Assembly: GCF_938030145.1 (NCBI RefSeq)
Contig: NZ_CALHGM010000022.1
Location: forward strand, 1 to 41,633
Direction of reading: 5' to 3'
DNA: 41,633 bases
Source of the DNA: an uncultured Campylobacter sp.
Lineage (GTDB): Bacteria > Campylobacterota > Campylobacteria > Campylobacterales > Campylobacteraceae
Shown one piece after another: positions 17,793 to 25,551 of this stretch. The stretch's first letter is position 1, and every line of letters begins with the position of its first letter. The notes beneath the pieces are model-generated. The model saw only the letters and a program-made list of their open reading frames with translations, was not told the origin of the DNA and did not search any database. Position numbers and translations under genes: made by a program.

Positions 17793-18827
17793 ATGCTAAT
17801 CAGGCTCTTTCGCTTCGATCCTCGCTGCGACGTCACAAGCTACTTCAAACCCTATGTTTATGAAAGCGCGCCCTTTGCCGATCTTGCGGCGCTGCTTGAC
17901 GACATCTACGCGCACGATCCCTATTTTAGCGCACAGGGGGTGGAATTTGTAAAAATCGGCGGCACCGCGGTAAGCGTAAAAGAGCCGCTAGATACGCTGA
18001 TAGCGCACTTTGGAAGCGAGCTAATCATAGCCCCTCTTAGCGAAAAAGAGTCGATTAAAGATCTGCGCTGCGAGCCGAGGGCGTTTTTGGATAAATTTAA
18101 AGCTTTCGAGAGCATCGCGGACGCTGCTGATTTCGAGTTTTACAAAAGCCTCGCGCCTTATTTTTACTCGACGAAAATCCCCGCATGCTCGCAGGAGTTC
18201 TTGGGCAACAGCGCCTTTATCTTCGCGCACCGCCTGATGCAGACGCACCCGAGCGAGCGTATGAGGGTTTTAGAGATCATCGAGCCGCAGATGGCGTATT
18301 TTACGAAGTGCGACGCCGTGGGGATGGAGTTTGACGACCGCGCGGCATACAGGGCGTTTTGCGATATTTTAAAATACGAGCCCGCGCGCAGCAATAAAAT
18401 TTTAAGCGCGCAGAGCATGGCGGAATTTGACGCAGCGGGCGCGAAGCACAATTTTAGCGGCTTTAACGTCGCCGTGTGGTACGACGAGGCTGCGGAGGAG
18501 CTGGCTAGCAGGCTGGGCGCGCAGATCGTGCACTTTGGCTGCGAAGGCGCGCCGCTTGGAGCGCAGATATATGAGCGCGAACGGGAGTGCGCGCTGCGGC
18601 TGGGGGGCGAAATTTTATTTGACGCGTTTGATAGCGGAAGCGATTTTTTGCTACTGAATTCCAAGCTTGCGCTTGATTTTTTAGACGGCAGAAGCGATGA
18701 AATCCAAAGGCTTTTCGGCAGAGGTCTCGCGGGCTTTTATCTAATCGCGACGGATGAGCTCATCGCTCTAGCTCGCGGCGAGAGGCCCGACTTTTCGGCA
18801 CGCAAGTTAAAGCCGACGCTGATTTAA
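17793..18827 (+). CDS. Conserved epsilonproteobacterial protein of unknown function
   Basis: This 344-residue protein starts MLIRLFRFDPRCDVTSYFKP, resembling the beginning of iron-sulfur subunits of succinate or fumarate reductases, but it lacks their cysteine clusters. The middle (about 95-185) is helical, with EFLGNSAFIFAHRLMQTHP. The C-terminal part (about 220-330) alternates hydrophobic strands and helices with VAVWYDEAAEELASRLGAQI and DAFDSGSDFLLLNS, like a domain of heterodisulfide reductase subunit B type. I believe it belongs to a family restricted to Campylobacterota (DUF5644-like), but the name is from memory. It is cytosolic, and enzymatic function is unknown. Divergent from truD. 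Confidence 0.65.
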   Translation: MLIRLFRFDPRCDVTSYFKPYVYESAPFADLAALLDDIYAHDPYFSAQGVEFVKIGGTAVSVKEPLDTLIAHFGSELIIAPLSEKESIKDLRCEPRAFLDKFKAFESIADAADFEFYKSLAPYFYSTKIPACSQEFLGNSAFIFAHRLMQTHPSERMRVLEIIEPQMAYFTKCDAVGMEFDDRAAYRAFCDILKYEPARSNKILSAQSMAEFDAAGAKHNFSGFNVAVWYDEAAEELASRLGAQIVHFGCEGAPLGAQIYERERECALRLGGEILFDAFDSGSDFLLLNSKLALDFLDGRSDEIQRLFGRGLAGFYLIATDELIALARGERPDFSARKLKPTLI

Positions 18828-18889
18828 GCGGACGAGGTTTTAAAATTTATCCTATTACGACGGTAAAATTTTAAATCGACTGTATATTG

Positions 18890-19030
18890 ATGATCGGCAT
18901 AAAGCAAATAGTTTTCTTAATCGCAGGCGGTTTAATCATCTACTATTTCTTTAATTCGGTATTTGCTTGTTTTGCCTTGTGGCTCGTATTCTTACTTTGC
19001 TATAAATTGACTATTAAAGCTTACCTTTAA
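18890..19030 (+). CDS. Possible 46-residue hydrophobic peptide
   Basis: An ATG at 18890 opens a frame of 46 residues, almost all hydrophobic: two predicted membrane segments (about 7-22 and 25-41) with a short Tyr/Phe/Asn turn and a basic C-terminus. The end overlaps the convergent gene on the other strand (18992) by 39 bases. There is no clear ribosome binding site, and the sequence may be fortuitous. Its strict hydrophobicity and placement beside low-GC accessory genes make it worth recording as a candidate small membrane peptide. Confidence 0.25.
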   Translation: MIGIKQIVFLIAGGLIIYYFFNSVFACFALWLVFLLCYKLTIKAYL

Positions 19031-19474
19031 TTTCTCTTTTAAAGTAAAATTTTCTAGTCCAACTCCGCCACCGCCATATATGTTTAAAATTTTTCTCAAA
19101 ATATCTATAATTTCATCGCTGGTTGTATTCTCGGCATCTGTTTTTATATCGTGAAGCTCATAAATAATTCTATGCGGATCGCCAATCGTTTCATCATTAA
19201 AAATCCGCCTCAAGTCCAGCTCTATATCGTTACTTTTATAATGCAATAACCATATCGTTTTAGTTAAGGCATAATCTCCTATATCTCTTAAATGATCATG
19301 CAATATACGAATTAGCCAAGTGTTATTTTCTCGGTCTATACACCAATCTAATCTTTCTAGGAACCATAGACTAATTTCATCATCATCATATTTTTTGCGT
19401 ATTTTGTTTATCGTTTCCAATAAACTATATTTTTCAATATCCTCTTTTGAAATACGCTCTGTAACAAACGCCAC
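18992..19474 (-). CDS. Small paralogous protein, MAFV-type, copy B
   Basis: This 160-residue protein (GTG start with GGAGAT 5 bases upstream) has no family that I can name. It is a clear paralogue of the adjacent upstream gene: both begin MAFVTE-ISKEDIEKY, share DWCIDR near residue 50, W-LHYK--DIE-DLR-I near 85, and an acidic (S/T)-DEI-DIL--ILN helix near 130 followed by GG. It is soluble, acidic, and lacks signal or membrane segments. The GC content is well below that of the flanking housekeeping genes. It follows the other copy by 15 bases, so the two form an operon. An immunity-like or antitoxin-like role is conceivable because such small acidic, tandem, low-GC genes are common around toxins, but nothing in the sequence proves it. 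Confidence 0.65.
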   Translation of the reverse strand: MAFVTERISKEDIEKYSLLETINKIRKKYDDDEISLWFLERLDWCIDRENNTWLIRILHDHLRDIGDYALTKTIWLLHYKSNDIELDLRRIFNDETIGDPHRIIYELHDIKTDAENTTSDEIIDILRKILNIYGGGGVGLENFTLKEKLKVSFNSQFIAK

Positions 19475-19489
19475 CTTATCTCCTTTTCT

Positions 19490-19975
19490 TTAAATTTTAG
19501 ATCTGAAAATTACTTGAATATTCTCTTTAGGGATAAAATACGTTATAACGTCTCCTCCCTTAAACTCATTTAAAATTTCTTTTAAAATATCTACAATCTC
19601 CTGCTTTGTTATATCCCCAAGATCGCTTCTTATAGATTCCAGTTCATATATTAGTATAAACGGATTATCCGTATCTTTTTTACCGGTATATTCATTATGT
19701 ATATTCCTCAGATCGATTTCTATATCTTTACCCTTGTAGTGCAAGATCCATATAACTTCGCCGCTATAATTCATATCTCTTGGATCCCCAATAATAATAC
19801 TACGCACTACAAAAAGCCAAATACCCCTATCTCGATCTATGCACCAATCTCTCGAATTTAAATCTACCCAATCAAGCTCACCCTGATGATATTTTCCACA
19901 TATCTCATTGCACGGTTTTAGCAAATCGTATTTCTCGATATCCTCTTTTGAAATTTCCTCTGTAACAAACGCCAC
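19490..19975 (-). CDS. Small paralogous protein, MAFV-type, copy A
   Basis: This 161-residue protein is the first of the tandem pair. The GTG start is preceded by AAGGAGGAGAGA, a strong ribosome binding site. It has the same plan as its neighbour: MAFVTEEISKEDIEKYDLL, DWCIDR (about 47-52), WILHYKGKDIEIDLRNIHN (about 76-94), and the C-terminal acidic helix QEIVDILKEILNEF with GG. The two copies differ most between residues 20-45 and in the C-terminal tail. A third copy begins at the right edge of the window with a closely similar ribosome binding region. A 26-base palindrome lies 75 bases upstream. Function unknown. Confidence 0.65.
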   Translation of the reverse strand: MAFVTEEISKEDIEKYDLLKPCNEICGKYHQGELDWVDLNSRDWCIDRDRGIWLFVVRSIIIGDPRDMNYSGEVIWILHYKGKDIEIDLRNIHNEYTGKKDTDNPFILIYELESIRSDLGDITKQEIVDILKEILNEFKGGDVITYFIPKENIQVIFRSKI

Positions 19976-20451
19976 TCTCTCCTCCTTAAGAATTTAAAAT
20001 TTTAAGACTGCTTGCGGGTTGCCGCCGCCTTTGCTCTTGCGACAAATCGTTTAGCCATTTGCGCAAATGGCTAAATATACGCTAAATTTTATCTTGCCGC
20101 GCCGCGCAAATTTTAAAATTTCGCTTTTATACAGGCGCTGTTTTCTTGCGGGTCTCTCGCCGATAACTCGCCGCCTGCCGCTTAGATGAAATTTTAAAAT
20201 TTAGCCGTTCGCCGCGCACGTACCGCGTATGAAAACTCCACAATCCGCCGCTAAATTCCATTTGCGGCCGCCAAAAATCGCGCGGGCTTGTGCGAGATAA
20301 AATTTTATAAATTCTGTCATCTACGCAAACGGACGAAATTTTAAAATTCCACGCCGCAAATCAAAGCGCAAATAAACGCGCCGTCGCGCAGAAATCGCGC
20401 GAACTAACAAAAGTCGCGTTTAAATTTCATCGATAAATTTATGAATTCTGC
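19976..20451. other. Noncoding region upstream of the paralogue pair
   Basis: No gene is seen in these 476 bases. They contain several AAATTTTAAAATTT-like palindromes (about 19993, 20110, 20185 and 20335) and a perfect 26-base palindrome described separately. The promoter of the paralogue pair (minus strand) should lie at its left end. The right end is the 3' side of plsC, so its terminator may also be here. Confidence 0.5.
20050..20075. promoter_or_regulatory. Perfect 26-base palindrome
   Basis: The half-site TTTAGCCATTTGC is followed directly by its exact reverse complement. With no loop bases and no following U tract on either strand it is a poor intrinsic terminator. It fits better as a dimeric repressor site or recombination-type dyad between plsC and the paralogue pair. 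A role is not shown by the sequence. Confidence 0.5.
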
Positions 20452-21138
20452 CTACGCTTCGGCGGTTTCGTTTTCGTCGATTACGGCTTGCATCGTGTCT
20501 CTGGCGTGCTGCAGCCAATCTTTATCGCTCGTGTCGAGCAGGTCTAGGTAGATGATTTTGATGTGTCCGCTGTGGACGGTGAAATCGTGAGAGTTTGCGA
20601 TGTGCTGCGTGCCGATAAGCACCACGGGCTGGACGCGCAGACCAAGCTTGCTAACGATCGCTTTGGCGCCGCTTTGGAATTGCAAAAGCTGCGTGCCGCG
20701 ATGTCTGGTACCCTCGGGAAACATCGTGATGACGCGCCCTTCGCTCACGCGCTGCTGCACTTCGTGCACGATCCGCACCAGATCGCGCGGATTTGAGCGA
20801 TCGACTTGGATCATCTTCGGAAGAGTGATGATTTTGCCAATAATAGGGATGTCTGCGATCTCCTTTTTAGCGATCCAACAGATATCGGCAGGATGGGTTT
20901 CTTCGAGCACGACGATATCCATTATGCTTTGGTGGTTGGCGATTACTAGCTGCGCGCGCGGATCGGGGGTACCTATGATCTGGATATCGTATCCAATGCC
21001 GTAGCGCTGGAAGCGCCCCCAAATGCGGCGAAAGCGGCGATGAGAGGAGTTTTTCACCGCCATGGCGATCACGACGCAAACGACGGTAAAAATAAACCAA
21101 ATCGCGTAAAATAGCGCTCTAATCCTTGCTAAGCTCAT
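20452..21138 (-). CDS. plsC: 1-acyl-sn-glycerol-3-phosphate acyltransferase (PlsC)
   Basis: PlsC acylates lysophosphatidic acid to phosphatidic acid at the inner membrane. The 228 residues have an N-terminal membrane helix (about 8-28), the acyltransferase motif NHQSIMD (68-74, NHxxxxD), and the substrate motif FPEGTRHRG (about 140-148), followed by the KFGLRVQPVVLIG-type strand (here KLGLRVQPVVLIG). Length is normal for the family. Its start overlaps the end of the upstream SH3-protein gene by 20 bases, making it the last gene of the ctpA-pur-plsC operon. The same order occurs in C. jejuni as far as I recall. Confidence 0.95.
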   Translation of the reverse strand: MSLARIRALFYAIWFIFTVVCVVIAMAVKNSSHRRFRRIWGRFQRYGIGYDIQIIGTPDPRAQLVIANHQSIMDIVVLEETHPADICWIAKKEIADIPIIGKIITLPKMIQVDRSNPRDLVRIVHEVQQRVSEGRVITMFPEGTRHRGTQLLQFQSGAKAIVSKLGLRVQPVVLIGTQHIANSHDFTVHSGHIKIIYLDLLDTSDKDWLQHARDTMQAVIDENETAEA

Positions 21139-22411
21139 CTTTTTTAACCCAGCCGATCTTGTTGCCGCCCAGCATGATTTTATAAAATTCCTTATTAGTG
21201 CCTAAAATTTCAACCTTTTCGGGATTTTTAGTCACGTAAAACACGGTGGAGCTTTGCATAGGCAAAATTCTAACCGGGGAATTTTGCGCGATACTGCCCG
21301 TGCCGTAAGGCCTTTGCGCATAGAAATTTACCGCCAAAATCAGCACCGCAAAGATAAGCGGCGTGATATTTTTACTAAGCAGAAACATCACCAAAAGCAC
21401 AGCAGCTAGCGTGTAGATCGCGATCTGCTTATAGGCTTCGAACTTGCTCTCTTTCGGATTTAGCCCGATCTGCGTGCTAAGATCCTCGGCGCGCGGATTA
21501 AGCTCAAGACCGAAATTTTCAAATTTTTTAGTATTAAGATTGAAATAGCTGAAGTCTAAATTTGTGATATTTTTATCCACGACGGCGAAATAATATCCAC
21601 TCTGACTTGCGTATGTGCCGCGTACGGAATCCACACCCTGCTTGATAATGGCTGGATTATCGATACTAAAAGCGCTGATTGCGCCGTTTCGGATACCAAG
21701 ATCAAGCGTGAGTAAATTTGAAGCGTCGTCAAATTTTGTAGTTTTGTAGTTTTTAAGTTTCAACTCGTCGGCTACGATATGCGAAAAATTAGGCTTCGTA
21801 TCAAGCTTCATAAATTCCGGATTATCAGGTTTGATAGAGCTTTTTTCAAAAAATTCTCCGTTACGCTGCAGCGTCAAAACGAGCTCATTTATCTTATCGC
21901 TCTTATCGCTTGCCGCAAACCACAGCGTCGTCTCAAACATCTCGTCGCCCTCAATCCACGTAAGATTGTCGGCATTAAGCCACTTCATACCGTTGGTGCG
22001 GCTGATCTCTAGCTTTGGCTTAACGGTGATTTTCTGCCCCAAATATACGGCGAAATCAATCTTAAAAATTTGATTGCAATACACCTTCCTAGGCATCCCG
22101 CTGGCTTTTAGCGTAAGCTCCTTAGGCTTAATGTCCTGATAGACCTTATCGTCGGATACATCAAGATCGACTTCGTTAGTAGGCGCCAAAGCCTTAAGAT
22201 CGTCGATGCTTAGATTATCCATCGACATAACCTCTTTTTTATTATACTTCAGCATCACCTTGGAATTATCGCGCGTCTGCGGCTCGTCGGGCTTATCCTC
22301 AGCTTTTTTCGGTGCGTATTTACTTAGATCATCAAGCGAATCGATCTCAATCTCCGGCGCAGCAAACGCAAGCGTGCAGACACCTAAAATAGTAAGAATT
22401 TTTTTTAGCAA
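21119..22411 (-). CDS. Exported membrane protein with C-terminal SH3-like domain
   Basis: The 430-residue protein has a signal peptide (MLKKILTILGVCTLAFAAPE), an acidic, Lys-rich linker (about 20-80), a beta-rich periplasmic region (about 95-310), and two adjacent membrane helices (about 327-365). It ends in a small domain (about 370-430) with VRILPMQSSTVFYVTKNPEKVEIL and GNKIGWVKKDEL, the pattern of bacterial SH3 domains. The periplasmic part resembles BatD-type oxygen-tolerance proteins in layout only. It corresponds in position to a C. jejuni putative periplasmic protein between purQ and plsC. It overlaps purQ by 7 bases and plsC by 20. Function unknown; envelope binding is a guess from the SH3-like domain. 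Confidence 0.75.
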   Translation of the reverse strand: MLKKILTILGVCTLAFAAPEIEIDSLDDLSKYAPKKAEDKPDEPQTRDNSKVMLKYNKKEVMSMDNLSIDDLKALAPTNEVDLDVSDDKVYQDIKPKELTLKASGMPRKVYCNQIFKIDFAVYLGQKITVKPKLEISRTNGMKWLNADNLTWIEGDEMFETTLWFAASDKSDKINELVLTLQRNGEFFEKSSIKPDNPEFMKLDTKPNFSHIVADELKLKNYKTTKFDDASNLLTLDLGIRNGAISAFSIDNPAIIKQGVDSVRGTYASQSGYYFAVVDKNITNLDFSYFNLNTKKFENFGLELNPRAEDLSTQIGLNPKESKFEAYKQIAIYTLAAVLLVMFLLSKNITPLIFAVLILAVNFYAQRPYGTGSIAQNSPVRILPMQSSTVFYVTKNPEKVEILGTNKEFYKIMLGGNKIGWVKKDELSKD

Positions 22412-23070
22412 ATTAAGCCTTTTAGCATTTTCTCTCCGTCTGTGCCGCCTAAAATAGGCTCTATCGCGCGCTCAGGATGCGGCATCAGGCCGAAAATCTT
22501 TTTGTTTTTATCGCAAATCCCGGCGATTGCGTCCACTGAGCCGTTTGGATTTAGATCCGCGCCTTTTGCATCGCAGTATTTCAAAAGCACACAGTCCTCG
22601 TCGTATAGCGATTTCAGCGTATCCGCAGACGCATAATAGTTTCCCTCGCCATGCGCGATCGGGATATTTAAAATTTCGCCCTTATCGCAACAGTGCAGAA
22701 ATTTATTATCGTTTGAAACGACGCGCAAATTGTGAAATTTTGAGATAAAGCTTAAATTTATATTTTTATTCATCGCGCCTGCGAGCAAGCCTAGCTCCAA
22801 AAGCATCTGAAAGCCATTACAGATGCCTAAGATATAGCCGCCGCGCGCAGCATGAGCGAGAACCGCCTTCATCACCGGGCTAAATTTGGCAATAGCAGCC
22901 GTCCGCAGATAATCTCCGTGGCTAAAGCCGCCGGGAAGCACGATCAGATCGGCATTTATGTCGATTTCTTTATGCCAGATTATCTGCGTTTCGCAACCAA
23001 GCTTATCAAAGGCGTATTTGCTGTCGCGCTCGCAGTTGGTGCCTGGGAAATTGACGATCGCTACCTTCAT
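22405..23070 (-). CDS. purQ: Phosphoribosylformylglycinamidine synthase, glutaminase subunit
   Basis: PurQ releases ammonia from glutamine for FGAM synthase, the fourth step of de novo purine synthesis. The 221 residues contain the glutaminase nucleophile in LGICNGFQMLLELG (Cys84) and the His-Glu pair in GLMPHPERAIEP (His197, Glu199), as well as PGGFSHGDYLR and IAHGEGNYY. It is the short separate glutaminase type that needs PurS and PurL. Its start overlaps the end of purS by 4 bases. purL is not in the window. Confidence 0.97.
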   Translation of the reverse strand: MKVAIVNFPGTNCERDSKYAFDKLGCETQIIWHKEIDINADLIVLPGGFSHGDYLRTAAIAKFSPVMKAVLAHAARGGYILGICNGFQMLLELGLLAGAMNKNINLSFISKFHNLRVVSNDNKFLHCCDKGEILNIPIAHGEGNYYASADTLKSLYDEDCVLLKYCDAKGADLNPNGSVDAIAGICDKNKKIFGLMPHPERAIEPILGGTDGEKMLKGLIC

Positions 23071-23303
23071 ATCACGATCTCGTAGTCTTCGATGATGGTG
23101 TTTGCCAAAATTTCATCGCACATCCTAGCGACATCGGCATAAATTTTATCCCTATCCTCGCCATCTAGCTCAAGTACGATCTGTTTGGCTACGCGCACAT
23201 CTCGCACGCCGCTAAATCCAAGCGCAGCAAGGGCGTGCAAAACCGCCTTGCCCTGCGGATCGAGCACGCCCTGCTTAAGCCTTACGTTTACGATTACCTT
23301 CAT
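23067..23303 (-). CDS. purS: Phosphoribosylformylglycinamidine synthase subunit PurS
   Basis: PurS is the small bridging subunit that joins PurQ to PurL in the three-part FGAM synthase. The 78-residue sequence begins with KVIVNVRLKQGVLDPQGKAV, the family hallmark, and contains GFSGVRDVRVAKQIVLEL. It is of typical size. It sits between purC (3-base gap) and purQ (4-base overlap), so the subunits are translated together. Confidence 0.96.
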   Translation of the reverse strand: MKVIVNVRLKQGVLDPQGKAVLHALAALGFSGVRDVRVAKQIVLELDGEDRDKIYADVARMCDEILANTIIEDYEIVI

Positions 23304-23306
23304 CGC

Positions 23307-24029
23307 TTATCCTAAAATTCTACGCAAGACCTCTTCGTAGGCCACTTTTACGCTACCGAGATCCTGTCTAAATACGTCCTTATCGAGCTTTTTGTCGGTC
23401 TGTTTATCCCAAAAGCGGCAGCTATCGGGGCTGATCTCGTCTGCAAGTAGAATATTGCCGTCCTTATCCCTGCCAAGCTCGATTTTGAAATCCACGAGCT
23501 TCAAATTTCGCTCGTCGAAAAATTTAATCAAGATTTCATTGATCTTGCGTGCGATCTTTTTGAGCTCGTCAAGCTCGCTTTGGCTCTTTACGGCGCCAAG
23601 CAGCAAGCAATGCTCGTCGTTTAGGATCGGATCGCCCAGCTCGTCGTCTTTGTAGCAAAACTCTACCAGAGCAAACGGAAGCTTCGTGCCCTCTTTGATG
23701 CCTAGGCGCTTTGTAAGCGAGCCGGTGGCAATATTGCGAGCGATGATCTCAAGAGGGAAAATCTTGCATTTTTTTACGAGCTGCTCGGTCGGACTGATCG
23801 TCTCAACAAGCGCGGTGGCGATGCCGTGCTTTTTAAGCAGATCAAAAATCAGCGTCGAAATTTTGCAATTCAGCGCGCCTTTGCCGCTCTCTTCGGCTTT
23901 TTTGACGCCGTTAAACGCCGTCAGCGAATCTTTAAATTCCGAGATTAAAAGGTCGTCACTTTCGTTAACCGACCACATCTTTTTGCCCTTGCCTTCGTAG
24001 ATAAGCTCTTTTTTGGTAGCTTGCATCAC
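23307..24029 (-). CDS. purC: Phosphoribosylaminoimidazole-succinocarboxamide synthase
   Basis: PurC (SAICAR synthetase) joins aspartate to CAIR using ATP. The 240 residues include LIYEGKGKKMW (about 9-19), IFPLEIIARNIATGSLTKRL (about 76-95), GNILLADEISPDSCRFWD (about 195-212) and the usual C-terminal helix. Length is typical of the short bacterial form. It follows ctpA by 7 bases and precedes purS by 3, within the same operon. Confidence 0.97.
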   Translation of the reverse strand: MMQATKKELIYEGKGKKMWSVNESDDLLISEFKDSLTAFNGVKKAEESGKGALNCKISTLIFDLLKKHGIATALVETISPTEQLVKKCKIFPLEIIARNIATGSLTKRLGIKEGTKLPFALVEFCYKDDELGDPILNDEHCLLLGAVKSQSELDELKKIARKINEILIKFFDERNLKLVDFKIELGRDKDGNILLADEISPDSCRFWDKQTDKKLDKDVFRQDLGSVKVAYEEVLRRILG

Positions 24030-24036
24030 ACTCTCC

Positions 24037-25362
24037 TTACTTGATGTTTAGAATTTTTATCGCGTCTATTGCGGTTTTTAACTGGATATCATTATTAATC
24101 TGCTCTGCTGTTATGAAATTTTTCTCATCCTTTTTCTGCTCGTCTTTTTTCTCTTTTTTATCGGTCTCAACCTTAGCAAGCTCGCTTTTTAGGTGCTTTT
24201 TAAGATCAGCTTCTTTTAACGAGAATTCATCCTCGTCACGGCTCGGCACCTTGCCCGGCGCCACTATGAGATCAGGCGTCACGCCCACCGCTTGGATAGT
24301 GCGGCCGCTTGATAGATAGTAACGCGCTATGGTTAGTCGCAAGGCTTCTTTATCCTCGATCGGGAGGATCACCTGCACGCTTCCCTTGCCAAAAGTTTTT
24401 TCACCGACCAACACAGCGCGCTTTAGATCCTGAAGCGAGCCGCTTACGATCTCGCTTGCGCTTGCGCTGCCGCCATTAACCAAAACCACGAGCGGCAGAT
24501 CGGTGATCTTCTTTTTAGGATCGGCGTTATGCGCTTCAGTTTCGTTTTTCGCGCGCCCTTTTTGAGAGACAATAAGACCTTTGCCGACGAATAAATTCAC
24601 AAGTCCGATCGCTTGATCCAAAAGCCCGCCCGGGTTGTTTCGCAGATCCAAAATAATACCCTTGGCGTCTCTGTGCTCTTTTATAAATTTGCTCGCGTCT
24701 GAAACTACGTGCTGATCGAAATTCGTAACGCGCAGATATAAAATTTTATCATCCTCGATCATCTTGGCATAAACCGATTCCACTTTGATTATGTCGCGTA
24801 TGATCTCGACGTCGAAAGGCTTGCTAACGCCTTTGCGTACAATCGTTAGAGTGATTTTGGTTTTCGGCTTGCCGCGCATCTTCGAGACCGCATCGTCGAT
24901 CGTAATGCCGAAGGTCGCATTGCCGTCGATACGCAATATCACGTCGTTGGCCTGAATGCCTTTCTTGTCGGCAGGAGTGCCCTCGATAGGCGAGATGACG
25001 GTTAGAGCGCCGTCTTTCATACCCACTTGAATTCCAAGCCCACCGAACTCGCCCTCGGTCTGGACTTTCGTGTCGTTAAACGCCTTTTCGTCCATATAGC
25101 TTGAGTGCGCGTCGAGGTTATTCATAAGCCCCGAGATCGTCTTGTCCACAAGCTCCGAGAATGTCATCTCATCGACATAATTGTTTTCGACGATCGCAAG
25201 TGTTTTGGTAAGCTTAGCTAGCGCCTCCAGACGCGTTTTTTCGCTGTCTGGCTTTTTGGTCGCGTTGACCTCTCTGGCTTGTAAATTTCCGGTAAAAAAA
25301 CTAACGCCTAAAAATAGAGAAAATATGAATCCCAAGCCGAAAAAGAGGTGTTTTTGTCGCAA
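24037..25362 (-). CDS. ctpA: Carboxy-terminal processing protease, S41 family
   Basis: This S41 serine protease acts in the periplasm on protein C-termini. The 441 residues have a signal or anchor helix (about 7-28), an N-terminal region with DAHSSYMD, a PDZ domain (about 100-180, with GGLGIQVG and GTPADKKGI), and the protease core with GIILDLRNNPGG (235-246). The catalytic Ser is in GSASASE (298-304) and Lys326 in TFGKGSVQ. The C-terminal part (about 370-420) is a highly charged Lys/Glu/Asp helix. It is the first gene of the minus-strand operon, with 189 bases to the divergent clpB. Cell-wall or secreted-protein substrates are likely but unknown. Confidence 0.95.
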   Translation of the reverse strand: MRQKHLFFGLGFIFSLFLGVSFFTGNLQAREVNATKKPDSEKTRLEALAKLTKTLAIVENNYVDEMTFSELVDKTISGLMNNLDAHSSYMDEKAFNDTKVQTEGEFGGLGIQVGMKDGALTVISPIEGTPADKKGIQANDVILRIDGNATFGITIDDAVSKMRGKPKTKITLTIVRKGVSKPFDVEIIRDIIKVESVYAKMIEDDKILYLRVTNFDQHVVSDASKFIKEHRDAKGIILDLRNNPGGLLDQAIGLVNLFVGKGLIVSQKGRAKNETEAHNADPKKKITDLPLVVLVNGGSASASEIVSGSLQDLKRAVLVGEKTFGKGSVQVILPIEDKEALRLTIARYYLSSGRTIQAVGVTPDLIVAPGKVPSRDEDEFSLKEADLKKHLKSELAKVETDKKEKKDEQKKDEKNFITAEQINNDIQLKTAIDAIKILNIK

Positions 25363-25491
25363 AGTTTATCCTTGAAAGTAAAATGGAGTGAATTTTATAG
25401 AAAATTGGCTAAAAATAAGGTAAATTTCATACGAAATTTGCGCGTTTACAGATAAATTTAAAGCGAAAATTTTAAAATCTCACTAAAAAAC

Positions 25492-25521
25492 CTTGACATA
25501 AAGACACTAAAGTTATATAAT
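25492..25521 (+). promoter_or_regulatory. clpB promoter with HspR (HAIR-like) operator
   Basis: TTGACA (25493-25498) and TATAAT (25516-25521) are separated by exactly 17 bases, an ideal sigma-70 promoter. Overlapping it is CTTGACA-N7-ACTAAAG (25492-25512), close to the HAIR consensus CTTGAGT-N7-ACTCAAG bound by the heat-shock repressor HspR, with 11 of 14 fixed positions matching. Binding would cover the -35 and spacer, so repression is expected at normal temperature. A ribosome binding site AGGAG (25540-25544) precedes the clpB ATG. Confidence 0.8.
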
Positions 25522-25551
25522 GCAATCAACTTCAACTTTAGGAGAAAATTT

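Noticed and set aside
17687..17836. Longer N-terminus of truD
   Set aside because: The open frame upstream of the ATG at 17686 adds 50 residues with no family similarity and overlaps the divergent gene at 17793. The ATG start gives the usual TruD length.
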